Assembly (NCBI RefSeq): GCF_028453695.1
Contig: NC_135774.1
Coordinates: 23,064,001 to 23,128,000, forward strand
Length of the DNA stretch: 64,000 nt
From: Augochlora pura
Taxonomy: Eukaryota > Arthropoda > Insecta > Hymenoptera > Halictidae
Reading direction: 5' to 3'
Position 1 is the stretch's first letter; every line of letters begins with the position of its first letter. This document shows, in pieces, positions 22,293 through 32,221 of this stretch. A model generated the notes under the pieces. That model was given only the letters and a program-made list of their open reading frames with translations. It made no database searches and had not been told where the DNA came from. Both the position numbers and the translations under genes were made by a program.

Positions 22293-23773
22293 AGCGCGAG
22301 TACGGTGCGAGTCGGATTAATTTTTAATCTATTTTCGTCTGAAGTTCCGATTGTTTTTCGTTGCATATATAACGTCCGCCGGGTATTATTCTCCTTGAAT
22401 TCGGGGTGGCCAGTGTTGTACTTCTATTGTGTCCCGTAAAATCGATTGTTTTGATAAGGGAAACCCAGTGGACCGTTATTATTGCGAAAAGGGAAACGAT
22501 GTTGGTCCGCGTTGCAGGGAGACCTGTATGTCTGATTGCGGACCTCCTTCTTTTAAGATTTTTCGTGAAACGAACAGGGAACGGCGTGTTTTCCCAATGA
22601 AGTTTTCCTGTGCCAGCCGCCATGTTCTTCTCTCGTATTGACGGGAAATTGGAGAACGTGTCGTTCAGAAATCATATATGTACACACAAATACAGTGTTT
22701 ATTGTTTTATGATATCATATTATTTGCTTTAATGAAGTGCGGTGTTTATGTGTGTAACAAGAGCAAGGATATTAATTAATATCCAACCTGCAATTCTGCT
22801 ATAATTATGATTTATATCAGAGAAATATTTAATCTACTTCGAAAAATTAAAGCTGTTGGTATAATTACCAGATTGCGGATCTTTATGCAAAACAAAAATT
22901 GTTAAGATTTTAAGGTTATGCTCTTAATAATAATAATAGGTTGAAAATAATAAAATTGTTATCATGTTGGCATAGTATCCAAAGTCTAGTAGTCAAATTA
23001 ACAATAACTTCCTTTATGTCTGATGTAACATTTCCAATGGTAGAATTAGATATGAAAATAAATTGAAGATATTTTCATTTAAGACTTGACTAAAACAATT
23101 TCTCCTTTAATTTTATAGCATAATTTCCATCAAAATTGATCGATGCAATTGTGTTGGAAACTGCTCGTAAATAATACTTTTTATAATTTTTCGATGCAAA
23201 TGACCGACCAAGAAACATGTTTCACCGACGCTGGTTTAATTGTTCGCAGAAGGGCCGTCCATCTTCGGAAAGAAGAGAACGTCGAGCGCGATCACCTCTG
23301 CCCCAATTAACAGGTTAGTCGCGTGTACATAACTAGTTTATCATCCGCGGGAAACGACTGGATAAGTCGTCTCGGTAGATTCTCGGACGTAAGTAGCGCC
23401 CTTCGTCCTTTCGGTTTTTTAGCGACAGACTTGACAAATTAGATCTCCGCGGCGCGCGACAGCACCTGTCTCGCATTTCGAACGGGCCCTGCAACGGTTT
23501 TCGCTTGGAAATTCACCGACGTCCTTAAGAAACCCGACCACCGAAGACGTTGATTTCATTCTTGGGCTTCGTCCTTTAACGTACCGAATATATTCCGTTG
23601 CTACCGCTGGGTCAAAAGCCAACACAATTTCTCACCATTTCGCGAAACATCAGGGTTCCGAGCCACGTAGAAACTGTCTTCATATTTTCAGAAAAGTCCG
23701 CGCCCCTTTCGGCTCCGATATTTTCAGTGGCAATATTTTCTGGACAATTTTATCGTCGGCGCACAAAATTCGC

Positions 23774-23835
23774 AGTAGTAATAATAATAATAAAAATAAT
23801 AATAATAATGAAAATTATAATAATAAAAATTATAA

Positions 23836-23866
<31 letters not shown>

Positions 23867-23871
23867 AATAT
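23774..23871. repeat. (AAT)n-rich simple repeat
   Basis: Nearly 100 bp of AAT/TAA repeats with AAAAT interruptions. The Ile/Lys-rich open frame across it is an artefact. Confidence 0.95.
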
Positions 23872-24892
23872 TTGTAGATTTTATAACAATAATAATATTA
23901 CTTTATGTTCGCATAACAATTGTTCGAAGGAGAAAAAACATTCAAATAGCTGATAAAGAATTAAAAATATATAATATATATCCTTAATATATTATAATAC
24001 AATCACTGTGACAGAGGCATTATGCTAATTCTTTCTCTTCGTAACTGAACAGAGAAAAGTAATAATAAAGAATTAAATCAAATTAGGTAAATAGTGAGAG
24101 ACGAACTACATTGTCGACGGATACGAAATAAATAAATTTGACGATGACCAGGTGAAAAATAACACGGAATGAATAAGAGACAAATTACGTCGACAAAGAA
24201 TTCAAAAGACGCAAACTTGATGGAGAACGGCAAAGGTTGGGCTCGGGATAAGAAATGAAACTCCTCCGCTGTGTAGCGTGGATAATCGCCGTAAAAGGTA
24301 CAAAGGCGGGAGCTTGGGTCGCGCGACTCCAGTCGCGGCAACCAGATTTAAGAAGAGTGGATTGCCGGATCAGCGAAGACCGTCTCGTGTTCTCTATTCG
24401 AATATCAATAAACAATCGGCGCAACGAGGAGTTGATCGCGCAATTTTGCTGCTCTCGCTTCTCGACGCGGCGGTAAAGAGTAGGAGGAGGGGAGGGAGGG
24501 AGGGGCAGACCGTTTAAACGCGCTGGCAATTAGCCATTACTCGCTCGGCGAGGTACAGACGGGGAAAAAGCGGAAGGAAAGCAATTCGCGATCATGCTGC
24601 TGATTCAGCGGCGAATGATGAACGACGGGATCGCGTACAATGGTACGAAAAAAAGTAATTTGTCACACCTCCGCTGTTCCGCCACACCGCGTGCCGGTAT
24701 AACTTGCGAATATCCGGCCGGTACGTTCGCGGGATAAACTTTTGCGTGCAAGTGCGATCGGTTGCGGATGTTTCGGGTCGAAAGTATAATTAATTAGCGC
24801 GCGCGGTGGTCGCTCCTTCGGCGAGCAGACTTAACTGTTAGCTTGTTAACTTGGCATTTTCGACCTCTGCTTCGAGTTCTGGTAAATTTCGG
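23872..24892. other. Stretch without recognisable gene
   Basis: AT-rich up to about 24180, then a CpG-rich block (24240-24860) with overlapping short open frames on both strands. Nothing assigned. Confidence 0.45.
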
Positions 24893-24990
24893 AGTATAAT
24901 TGGCAACGAATCATCGAATTATCGACTGTGCGAACGCAGCGCATATTAATGCGCTAATATTTTTTTTATTAATGCGCTGAATATTATTTC
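24893..24990. repeat. ~96-bp direct repeat, left copy
   Basis: Begins AGTATAATTGGCA and includes CGACTGTGCGAACGCAGCGC and two copies of ATTAATGCGCT around a T run. It is repeated almost unchanged at 25263-25358, on the other side of a minisatellite. Confidence 0.92.
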
Positions 24991-25262
24991 TAGTAGTTAT
25001 AGCTATAGTGTAGTTATACTCTTGTAGTTATAGTTATAGTGTAGTCACACTCTAGTAGTTATAGTTATAGTGTAGTTACACTCTAGTAGTTATAGTTACA
25101 GTGTAGTTATAATCCAGTAGTTATAGTAATAGAGTAGTTATAATCCAGTAGTTATAGTAATAGAGTAGTTATAGTCCAGTAGTTATAGTAATAGAGTAGT
25201 TATTAAGAGTATTAGAGTAGTAATTAGAGTAGTAATTAGAGTAGTTATTAGAGTAGTTATTA
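24991..25262. repeat. ~31-bp minisatellite (AGTAGTTATAGTTATAGTGT)
   Basis: About seven units of roughly 31 bp built on AGTAGTTATAGTTATAGTGT + AGTTATACTCT. Later units change to AGTAATAGAGTAGTTATA and the array degenerates into a ~15-bp AGAGTAGTTATT repeat. The same unit reappears at 29780-29809 beside the assembly gap. Confidence 0.95.
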
Positions 25263-25358
25263 AGTATAATTGGCACAGATCATCGAAATATCGACTGTGC
25301 GAACGCAGCGCACATTAATGCGCTAATATTTTTTTATTAATGCGCTGAATATTAATTC
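25263..25358. repeat. ~96-bp direct repeat, right copy
   Basis: Second copy of the 24893-24990 sequence, same orientation, with a handful of substitutions. The pair brackets the minisatellite. Confidence 0.92.
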
Positions 25359-27400
25359 GAGATTTTCGAATTTCATTTGTTAGTGTATTTCTATAATTGG
25401 TTTTGCGTTTAGGCTGAAATTGCAATAGGAAGAAGGAAACGGAAGAATTCGTTTAATACTAGGTTTACGAAACTTTGATTATTTAGATTCTAAGAATACT
25501 CATTTATGAGTTATTTTTTTCTATTTATTACTTGCGGTAAATGTTGCAATGGTACTCGTTCAAAATCAGATTAAATGTCTTACTTTCATAAGCTGATATA
25601 AAACAGCTGCTTGTTGGAACTTTCGAGTCTTGTAAATAAGCGTTGAGTACGCAGTGTATTTCTTTCAAGTCGAATGTTTATTGCGTGTAAATGTCTGGTA
25701 TCATTTTATTTGTTTTATTTTTTATTCTAAGGTGAACTTGTCTCGCTCTTTGGTTAGTGGAATATATACAGGCCGACTATTCGACTATTCCGAAAGGTAA
25801 ACGAGAAATCACTGTATATGCTGTAGAAAGTTTTGTTTCGACGGTCATTAAGGCTAGGTTAAAAGGAGGAAAAAAAAACAGGAATGAAATTGTATTTTCC
25901 TTCTCCCAATATTTGACCCATAAAGCGAACGTAGTCGATCGAACTTTATTTCATGAGTTTAATAGAGGCGGGAGGGGAAAATCATTACAAAAAGGAAAGA
26001 AAATGTGAGACAGAATAATGTTTACTTTGGAAAATTACATCGGACGATAAAACACGATTCCCGTTCCTCGAAATAACCAAATCCGCCGCCACCGACCTTC
26101 CCAGACCTGTAACAACATTATGCAATCGTGTTACGCAATATTATTGACGTTTCGTACGGATTATTCAATAAACCACCCGCCCCTGATCGATCGATACTAT
26201 TGTGCAATCGTATTTTACAATCGAAGATCGAATTATGCAATAATTCAGTTTATCGGGAAATATTGCAGGGGCGGTACAGTGTCGTTGCACTGGCTTTTCA
26301 ACGAAGAAAAATGGACCAACAAGTGGCACACGGGGGGGGGGGGGGGAAAATTTCCCCTCAAAATTTCACTGAAAGAATTAATAACAACTCGGTCAAATGT
26401 CTAATTCGCTTCATGTTGCGCAATACAGCGATTGATATTCGGTTGTCCAAGAATACATTTTTATTGGCTCGACAATGCGATGAGTTTATTACTTTGTTTA
26501 AGCACGTTTAGGGAATATACTAACTTTATACGTAACGTACATATTAAACCTGCACTAAAAACACACTAAGCATACACGATACACGTACAGATGCTCCTCA
26601 GGGCATAACTTTGGTTATACTAATGCCGTCGGCACATTTATCATTTAAAGTGCTGTAACTTTGTCACAAAAAATCGCGACAACATAATTCCGCCATCAAA
26701 TTACAGGGGAAAGTCGGATGTTTGCAACGTTATGAACGGCGCGCATAAATCAAGTTTTTCCAAATCCATGGATAACGATCAATTTTACATTTTCTCGATA
26801 TCCCGATTACGACGTTGGATTTAGGAGATGTTATGAATTAGAAATAAAAAGTTTAGTCAAAAATTAAAGATTCAATAAAAAATACAAAATTAGAATACGA
26901 TATAGTAAATTAAAATATATCATAGAGTAAAGATTGGAATAACTGGAATAATCAAAAATCGTTTTTGAAACATTCTCTTTGCAATAGAAGTTCACTATAT
27001 CCCCTGCACTATAAAGTACCATAATAAGCTAGAACAATGATCTAAAGAACAATTTTAGTCCACGTCTATCTTAATTAACGCACGAAGGCAAATTGAAAAA
27101 AGCAAACAATCCTAGCCTCTCTAGCTAACATTTTATGTCCGAAGTACCAGAAGTGGGCGTGGCTTCATCGCTCTCAAATTTGAAGGAGCCAAAACAATGG
27201 CACGCGTAACGCCCAATAATATATAATTAACAACCATACTGGTTTCGATTCACCATGCACCGACCCCTCATTTCTCATCCCGGAATGAAGTAAAAACCTG
27301 ATTCAGCTACTCTGGCGCAGTCACTCCGCGGGACATGAAGTGTGACTGAGAACTCCGCACTCCAATTACCGAGCAGTCGAAATCTCACGAATCGTGAGAC
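25359..27400. other. Stretch without recognisable gene
   Basis: AT-rich, with short frames around 25757-26008 and 26120-26511 that run through low-complexity sequence and a poly-G run. No domain, splice structure or RNA gene recognised. Confidence 0.5.
26332..26346. repeat. Poly-G run
   Basis: Fifteen consecutive G, a frequent site of length variation and sequencing error. Confidence 0.95.
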
Positions 27401-27465
27401 AGAAAAAGGGAGAGAAAGAGAAAGAGAGAAAAAGAGAGAGAAAGAGAGAGATGGAGGGAGAGAGG
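27401..27465. repeat. (GA)n-rich tract
   Basis: Purine-only stretch of GA and GAAA units. Confidence 0.9.
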
Positions 27466-27469
27466 AATC

Positions 27470-28113
27470 CGCACGCGAGGTTCCGCTCGCGATAGCCCAC
27501 GCCTGCGTGCCGCAGGACGGAAGAAGCGTTATCGTTATTGTTTTACGTGACTCGGATTGACCGTGGAGCGAGACGATTTCCTTTCTATTAGCATGGAACG
27601 ACGAGACGCGTGGATCTCGCGGGTCGATGAGAATTTACGGGACGGTAGATTTTCCAATTTTCGTAAGTACACGAGCAGCGGCGCGCGGCGCGCGGATGAG
27701 AAAGGGAAAGGGAAAGGGGACGCGGGTAACAGAAGAGGAAACGACGATGTTCCCGCGCGGCGGCCCTCTGTGTAACACGTCCATTACTTTATTTTCCCGG
27801 GGACGCATGCCGAACGTTCCTCGTCGTCCGAGAAGGAAGGTATTTAAACCTTGCCAGCGGAGTCACTTTGTCCGGCTGGTTAGCGGGCGGCGTAATGGTC
27901 CGTAATGTATATACCGACTTATCACGTCGAGAGCTTTCTTCCGGTTTCATCTGCGTCCTACGATCTCTATTCAGCGAAAGCTACCGGCTGCTGATGCATT
28001 TTGCTCGCTTGTTCTCCGTCACCGACGCCTCGAGAGCTCTCTCCGCTCTCCTTACTTTCCCTCTTTCCCTTTTTCCCTCTTTCCCTCTTTCCCCGCGATC
28101 CTCTCTAGTTTCC

Positions 28114-28148
<35 letters not shown>

Positions 28149-28600
28149 TCTCTCTCTTTCTCTCCCCGTGCACCCAGGTCCGGTTGCTTTCCGACATCGC
28201 GACGCGTTCCCGTTCCTCTTTTCTCCTCACCTACACACGTCGCCGTGTGTTCCACCCTCCTTCCCTTTCCACCCTTTCCTCCGCCAGGCCCGCGATTTTT
28301 TCGTTACATTTCTTTCCACCACCTCCGTTCTCCTCCGCTCCACCCTCCACCCCACCCCCCCTTTTCCTGCACGCCGCAGCTTCCTCCCGCGGATCCCGAC
28401 TCCGCGTTTTATTTTTAGCTCGCTTTGTGACACGTCCTGCGCCGCGACTTCGCCCAACCCCCGATTCCGCTTTGACTTTGCGGCCGCGTTTGCTCCCGCG
28501 GATGATTCCAGACCGTCTTTCAAGGGTACGAGAGGCGAAACGATGGTTTGTAGAATTTAAGCGCGGGCCGCGGGGATTTTAGAGCCGACGGGAAAGAGGA
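27470..28600. other. GC-rich block with pyrimidine-rich centre, no gene assigned
   Basis: CpG-rich flanks around a long C/T-rich core. The 230-codon forward frame (27868-28560) is mainly Ser, Leu, Pro and Phe dictated by the CT repeats, and a second forward frame and two reverse frames overlap it. No protein supported. Confidence 0.45.
28050..28162. repeat. CCCTCTTT array and (TC)n microsatellite
   Basis: Repeats of CCCTCTTT/CCCTTTTT at about 28056-28092, followed by (TC)n at about 28114-28162. A homopyrimidine strand of this length can form triplex DNA. Confidence 0.92.
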
Positions 28601-28614
28601 TTGCGTGGCAGTGG

Positions 28615-29655
28615 CTTTGTCGACGGGAGCGGAGAGGCCACGCCTACTTGCGACGTTTCGCGAGGGCGGAGAAATGTAGACGGTTTTGCATTGCTGTTTT
28701 GAGCGAGAGATACCGTGAAGAGTCAATCGGATGCTTAGATAAAGCTCGTGTTAGGTTTTATGCACATCCATAGGATTAGTTTGACAGTTTGGCAACTTGG
28801 CAATTAAGTTATAAAGGTAATAAACCATTGCCTGGCAACCCGAGCGCCAGATGAGGGCTGTTGACCGGACTTTCGCCCGGTCATAAAATCACAGCTCCGC
28901 GTTTTTCGACCATCGGTATCCTTAGGACGGATTTTTCCCTTTTTTGGGTAAAACACCACAGCTCATTTTCACCACGAAAATCTAGCAGCGCACCAATAGA
29001 AATCTTCCTGGAGTTTCATTGGTCGCCTCCTAGAACCAGCGGCTAGTATAAAAGCTTCGAAACATGTACAAATTGTGTGACTCTCAAATAAACGATCAAC
29101 TAGAACCTAGTCTCTGCTTAGTGAAATTACTTAGTCGGCACACCACGTGCAAAAATTACAAAGTTTGAAGATCTACGGATCACACAAACAACACCCAGCT
29201 CGGATTGCCCTGTGGGGCAGCGGCGACGTCGGTAGGCGCGAAGAGGACACGCCCACTTGTAACGATTTAGGGGGAAAGAGCAGGTAGATAGTATTACTTT
29301 CTTACATCTTAGTTAACGTGGAGAGTCAATTAGATACATGTCTAAATACAGATCGTCGTATATAGCAAGGTTCTTCCAAATTTTGCGCCATAGGTCACGC
29401 CTTCAAAATTTCATTAGTAAAAAAGACAAGGATAGTCTCAAATTGCTGTTTTAGATGTTAGTTAACAGGAAGAGCCAATTAGAAACATGTGTAAGTATAA
29501 ATTGTCATAGGTGACGTTTTCGCTCTTTCAAACCTCAGAGTCAAGAATCCGCGCTTACTTGCAAGGTTTTACTAAAAATGAAGAGTGGTAAATTGTTTTC
29601 TTAGATATTAATTACCACGAAAAATAAATTAATTGCGCACGTGAGCACAGTTTTC
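28615..29655. repeat. Degenerate ~150-bp tandem repeat, four units, with an interruption
   Basis: Units at about 28617-28760, 29225-29370, 29386-29515 and 29530-29650. Shared landmarks in order: a CACGCCYACTTG word (weaker in units 3 and 4), a TTTTRGATRTTAG-type segment, and an AGAGYCAATYRGATRCATG word (AGAGTCAATCGGATGCTTAG, AGAGTCAATTAGATACATG, AGAGCCAATTAGAAACATG). Units 1 and 2 are separated by about 460 bp of unrelated sequence resembling an LTR. Non-coding and strongly diverged. Confidence 0.65.
28859..29193 (+). mobile_element. LTR-like segment (possible solo LTR)
   Basis: Begins TGTTGACCGG and can be closed at CAACA (29189-29193), giving inverted TGTTG/CAACA ends and a length of 335 bp. 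Inside are TATAAAAG at about 29047, an initiator-like GTGTGACTCTC and a polyadenylation signal AATAAA near 29087, in LTR order. No target duplication is evident, no primer-binding site or gag/pol follows, and the limits are uncertain. An alternative is a cellular or small-RNA promoter. It sits between units of the degenerate array 28615-29655. Confidence 0.35.
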
Positions 29656-29774
29656 TGATCTACAATCTCGGTTTTAAAAGTAGAATGTAACGTTAGTTCT
29701 CGTTACTAGAAGGAAACTAACTGTTGCGTTATTTTGAGCTAGAACGTTATAACTAAGTAGTTATGGCGTAGATA

Positions 29775-29809
29775 TACTGTAGTAGTTATAGTTATAGTGT
29801 AGTTATACT
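29775..29809. repeat. Minisatellite unit truncated by assembly gap
   Basis: AGTAGTTATAGTTATAGTGT followed by AGTTATACT and then N. The same ~31-bp unit forms the array at 24991-25262. Confidence 0.9.
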
Positions 29810-29909
29810 NNNNNNNNNNNNNNNNNNNNNNNNNNNNNNNNNNNNNNNNNNNNNNNNNNNNNNNNNNNNNNNNNNNNNNNNNNNNNNNNNNNNNNNNNNN
29901 NNNNNNNNN
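29810..29909. other. Assembly gap (100 N)
   Basis: Exactly 100 N, the conventional placeholder for a gap of unknown size. It begins within a minisatellite unit, so the missing sequence is probably more of that array. Confidence 0.98.
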
Positions 29910-30510
29910 ATTATTACAATTATTATCACAATTTTTATCACTTCGTTAAGTTTCAAGTTGCGGTCTCAATTACCCGGGAAAGATATAAATGCAAACTGTA
30001 GATGCAAAAGACATCGTCTTCTACAGAGCCTCTTCAATTGTCTGTAACGCGAAGATCATTGCCCAGGGTAGCACGCGTTTAAAACCGAAGCTTCAGACAC
30101 GACGTCTTCCCTTTCACCGTAGTCGGAACAGTTCCCCAGGTATTACACCACCGAGCACTCCGACTTTCAAGCAAATTGCCGTTTGAAATTCTCGGAAGTA
30201 GGAAGTGCTCGGGATAATCTTTCCTCTGAATGTCCTTTCCTCGCGTAAGACGGAGCAGAAAGAAGCCGTGCACGCGCGCGATGTTTTCAGCCGGCGCGGG
30301 GCACCGTGTGACAGTCAATGGGCAAAAATTCAAAACAGTCGAGAATAGTCATCATCAATTCAGAATAGTCACTGCTTTGTGTCTATTCCGAGCTATGCGT
30401 ACAATGTGTTGAAATGTCTAAATAATCGTATTTAGGGACAGAATGTTTAAAACAATTCAGTGGGAGATTAATTTCAATTGAGCGAATATTAAAGGTATTA
30501 AATAGCAATC
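29910..30510. other. Stretch without recognisable gene
   Basis: Moderate composition with overlapping open frames at 29989-30412; none has a domain. Confidence 0.5.
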
Positions 30511-30758
30511 TTAACCCTTTGCACTCGAAGCCATTTCAACTAGAAATATCAAGTAATTTCTCTGGTTTATAGTATTTTCATTTGATATAGCAAAGTGCAT
30601 TTTATGCATATGTAATTGATTCTAGTCATTCTTAACAACATAACATAACCTTAACAATTTTTAAAATGCAAACTTTGTTAGTATAAAGATTATTGTACAA
30701 CGTGATATAGAACAATTTCATGGTGCCTCGCAGTCACCACTCGAGTGCAAAGGGTTAA
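30511..30758. mobile_element. TTAA-flanked MITE, CCCTTTGCAC family, copy 2
   Basis: 248 bp with intact TTAA at both edges. The left end is TTAACCCTTTGCACTCGAAG and the right end CACTCGAGTGCAAAGGGTTA(A). The interior carries AATTTCTCTGGTTTATAGTA at the left and GGTGCCTCGCAGTCACCACT at the right. The copies at 31971 and 43346 are the same family in the opposite orientation. Confidence 0.95.
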
Positions 30759-30988
30759 CCCTCTATAGGCCAATGTAGCTTTCAAGTTACATATACTATA
30801 TCGTCATTTAATAATTTTAATTTTTTCACAAGGTAGTGCACACCTTCTGATTATATAAGGTCTCTGAGACAACCAAAGACAATATTCACGATGGTTTCAG
30901 CGCCATCAACCTGAAATATCAAAGTGAATGCCTAACAAATTGTTTGCAAATAGGTATTTAAGAAATAAATTCAATCCATAATAGGTTA
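30755..30988. mobile_element. Possible TTAA-flanked element adjoining copy 2
   Basis: Starts at the TTAA that closes the previous element: TTAACCCTCTATAGGCCA. A weakly matching right end, CCATAATAGGTTAA, lies at 30975-30988. If real, two elements share one TTAA. The inverted repeat is short and imperfect. Confidence 0.3.
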
Positions 30989-31199
30989 AGATATAATCGT
31001 TATAGAATGATGGTCAAGGATTATACAATCGTAATTATTCTATAGATAATGCTTACATGCAACATAATAATTATCATGAAATGAAATAATTAATTTTTAT
31101 TTATTTTTCTATGCTTTAGACGTAGTTCGCATAATTTCTTACGCAAATCGACGCGTCATTGTAATTTTCTCTGAGAAATTATCACGGCAATTCGGCCGA

Positions 31200-31650
31200 A
31201 AATAAATTACCTTAGCAGTTACGATTTTTGTTCCGGACGGCCGCAAAAGCGCCGCACCACGGGGTGCGGCGAGCCAAAACCCGAGCCCCGTTCCCTCGAC
31301 TCGTTCCCGGGAGCGCAAGCGACGCGACGCGTGTTTGACGCCGTTTTACACGGACGTTAATGTTCTCTCTCTCGAGGCCCGTCCCTCTTGAAGCTGGCGA
31401 ACGACCAGACGGTGAAAAATCGACGAAACCGAGCTGGAAGCGCGAACGCATTAAACAGCCGGAATAAAAGGTATTTGCCCAGCCTTTTTCACTCGACTTC
31501 TGTCTCTCCCCCTCCTCCTCCTCTCTTCTCTGTTCTCCCACTTTACTTCGATCGTGCCAAATCGCCGGCCTGTTCGAGCCCGTAGCGGTCCACGACCCGG
31601 CGAGCGGAGTAAAATTCGAGAGGAGCTCGAGGAAACTTTCGTTTTCACCG

Positions 31651-31697
<47 letters not shown>

Positions 31698-31830
31698 GAC
31701 TATCCGGCTGTTCTCCGGCGACCTTTGATCGTTTCTTTTCAAAACGAATCGGCGAGATGTCGCCGGAGAGGAGGGAAGAATGTCCGGTGGAACGAGTTCA
31801 CCGGGTAGTTTTCGCGATCGGGGGTTGCTG
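31200..31830. other. GC-rich block, no gene assigned
   Basis: CpG-rich with open frames overlapping on both strands and a CTCCT-rich tract at 31508-31530. No protein domain recognised. Confidence 0.4.
31653..31690. repeat. (TC)n microsatellite
   Basis: About 38 bp of TC dinucleotide. Confidence 0.95.
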
Positions 31831-31970
31831 AGTAATGGATATTTTCTGCGGAGGAGAGCTTTCCCGTGGCGCGATTGGAATCGTCCGCTGGCTCCGTTGT
31901 AACTGCTGGTTAGCCGCGTCCTTCTTATTGCATGATTCAAGGGGACGCTTCAGTGTAAATCACCGTTTCG

Positions 31971-32221
31971 TTCAACACTTTGCACTCGAGCGGCGCCTCT
32001 ACGGCGCCATTAAAATTGTTATAACGCGTTCCAAAATTATTTTTTACAAATATCGCCGAAGCATAGATTGAAAAAATTGTTGAAAGTATAACTGTTATAT
32101 GAGTCACGAGACTTAATTTCACACGCATAGAATAAATTTTGTTATATAAGATGGAAATACTAAAAATCAGAAAGATGATTTTTGATTTGCAGTTAAAATG
32201 GCTTCGAGTGCAAAGGGTTAA
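31971..32221. mobile_element. TTAA-flanked MITE, CCCTTTGCAC family, copy 3
   Basis: About 251 bp. The right end TTCGAGTGCAAAGGGTTAA is intact; the left end (TTCAACACTTTGCACTCGAG) has a decayed target site. The interior GATGGAAATACTAAAAATCA and AAAATGGCTTCGAG correspond to the copies at 43346 and 58517 in the same orientation. Confidence 0.88.

Larger units (their letters stand above)
19813..23773. other. Stretch without recognisable gene
   Basis: GC-rich at 19930-20990 and 22240-22640, AT-rich at 21000-22230 and 22640-23400. Open frames at 19927-20377 and 20639-21119 overlap in several frames. Includes a (GA)n and a (CG)n tract listed separately. One copy of the short CAGATTGCGG repeat lies at 22870-22889. 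Confidence 0.45.

Noticed and set aside
24991..25262. CRISPR-like regular repeat
   Set aside because: Units are contiguous with no unique spacers; it is a minisatellite in an animal genome.
27868..28560. 230-codon forward open frame
   Set aside because: Built largely on CCCTCTTT and TC repeats, giving Ser/Leu/Pro/Phe runs; other frames on both strands are equally open.
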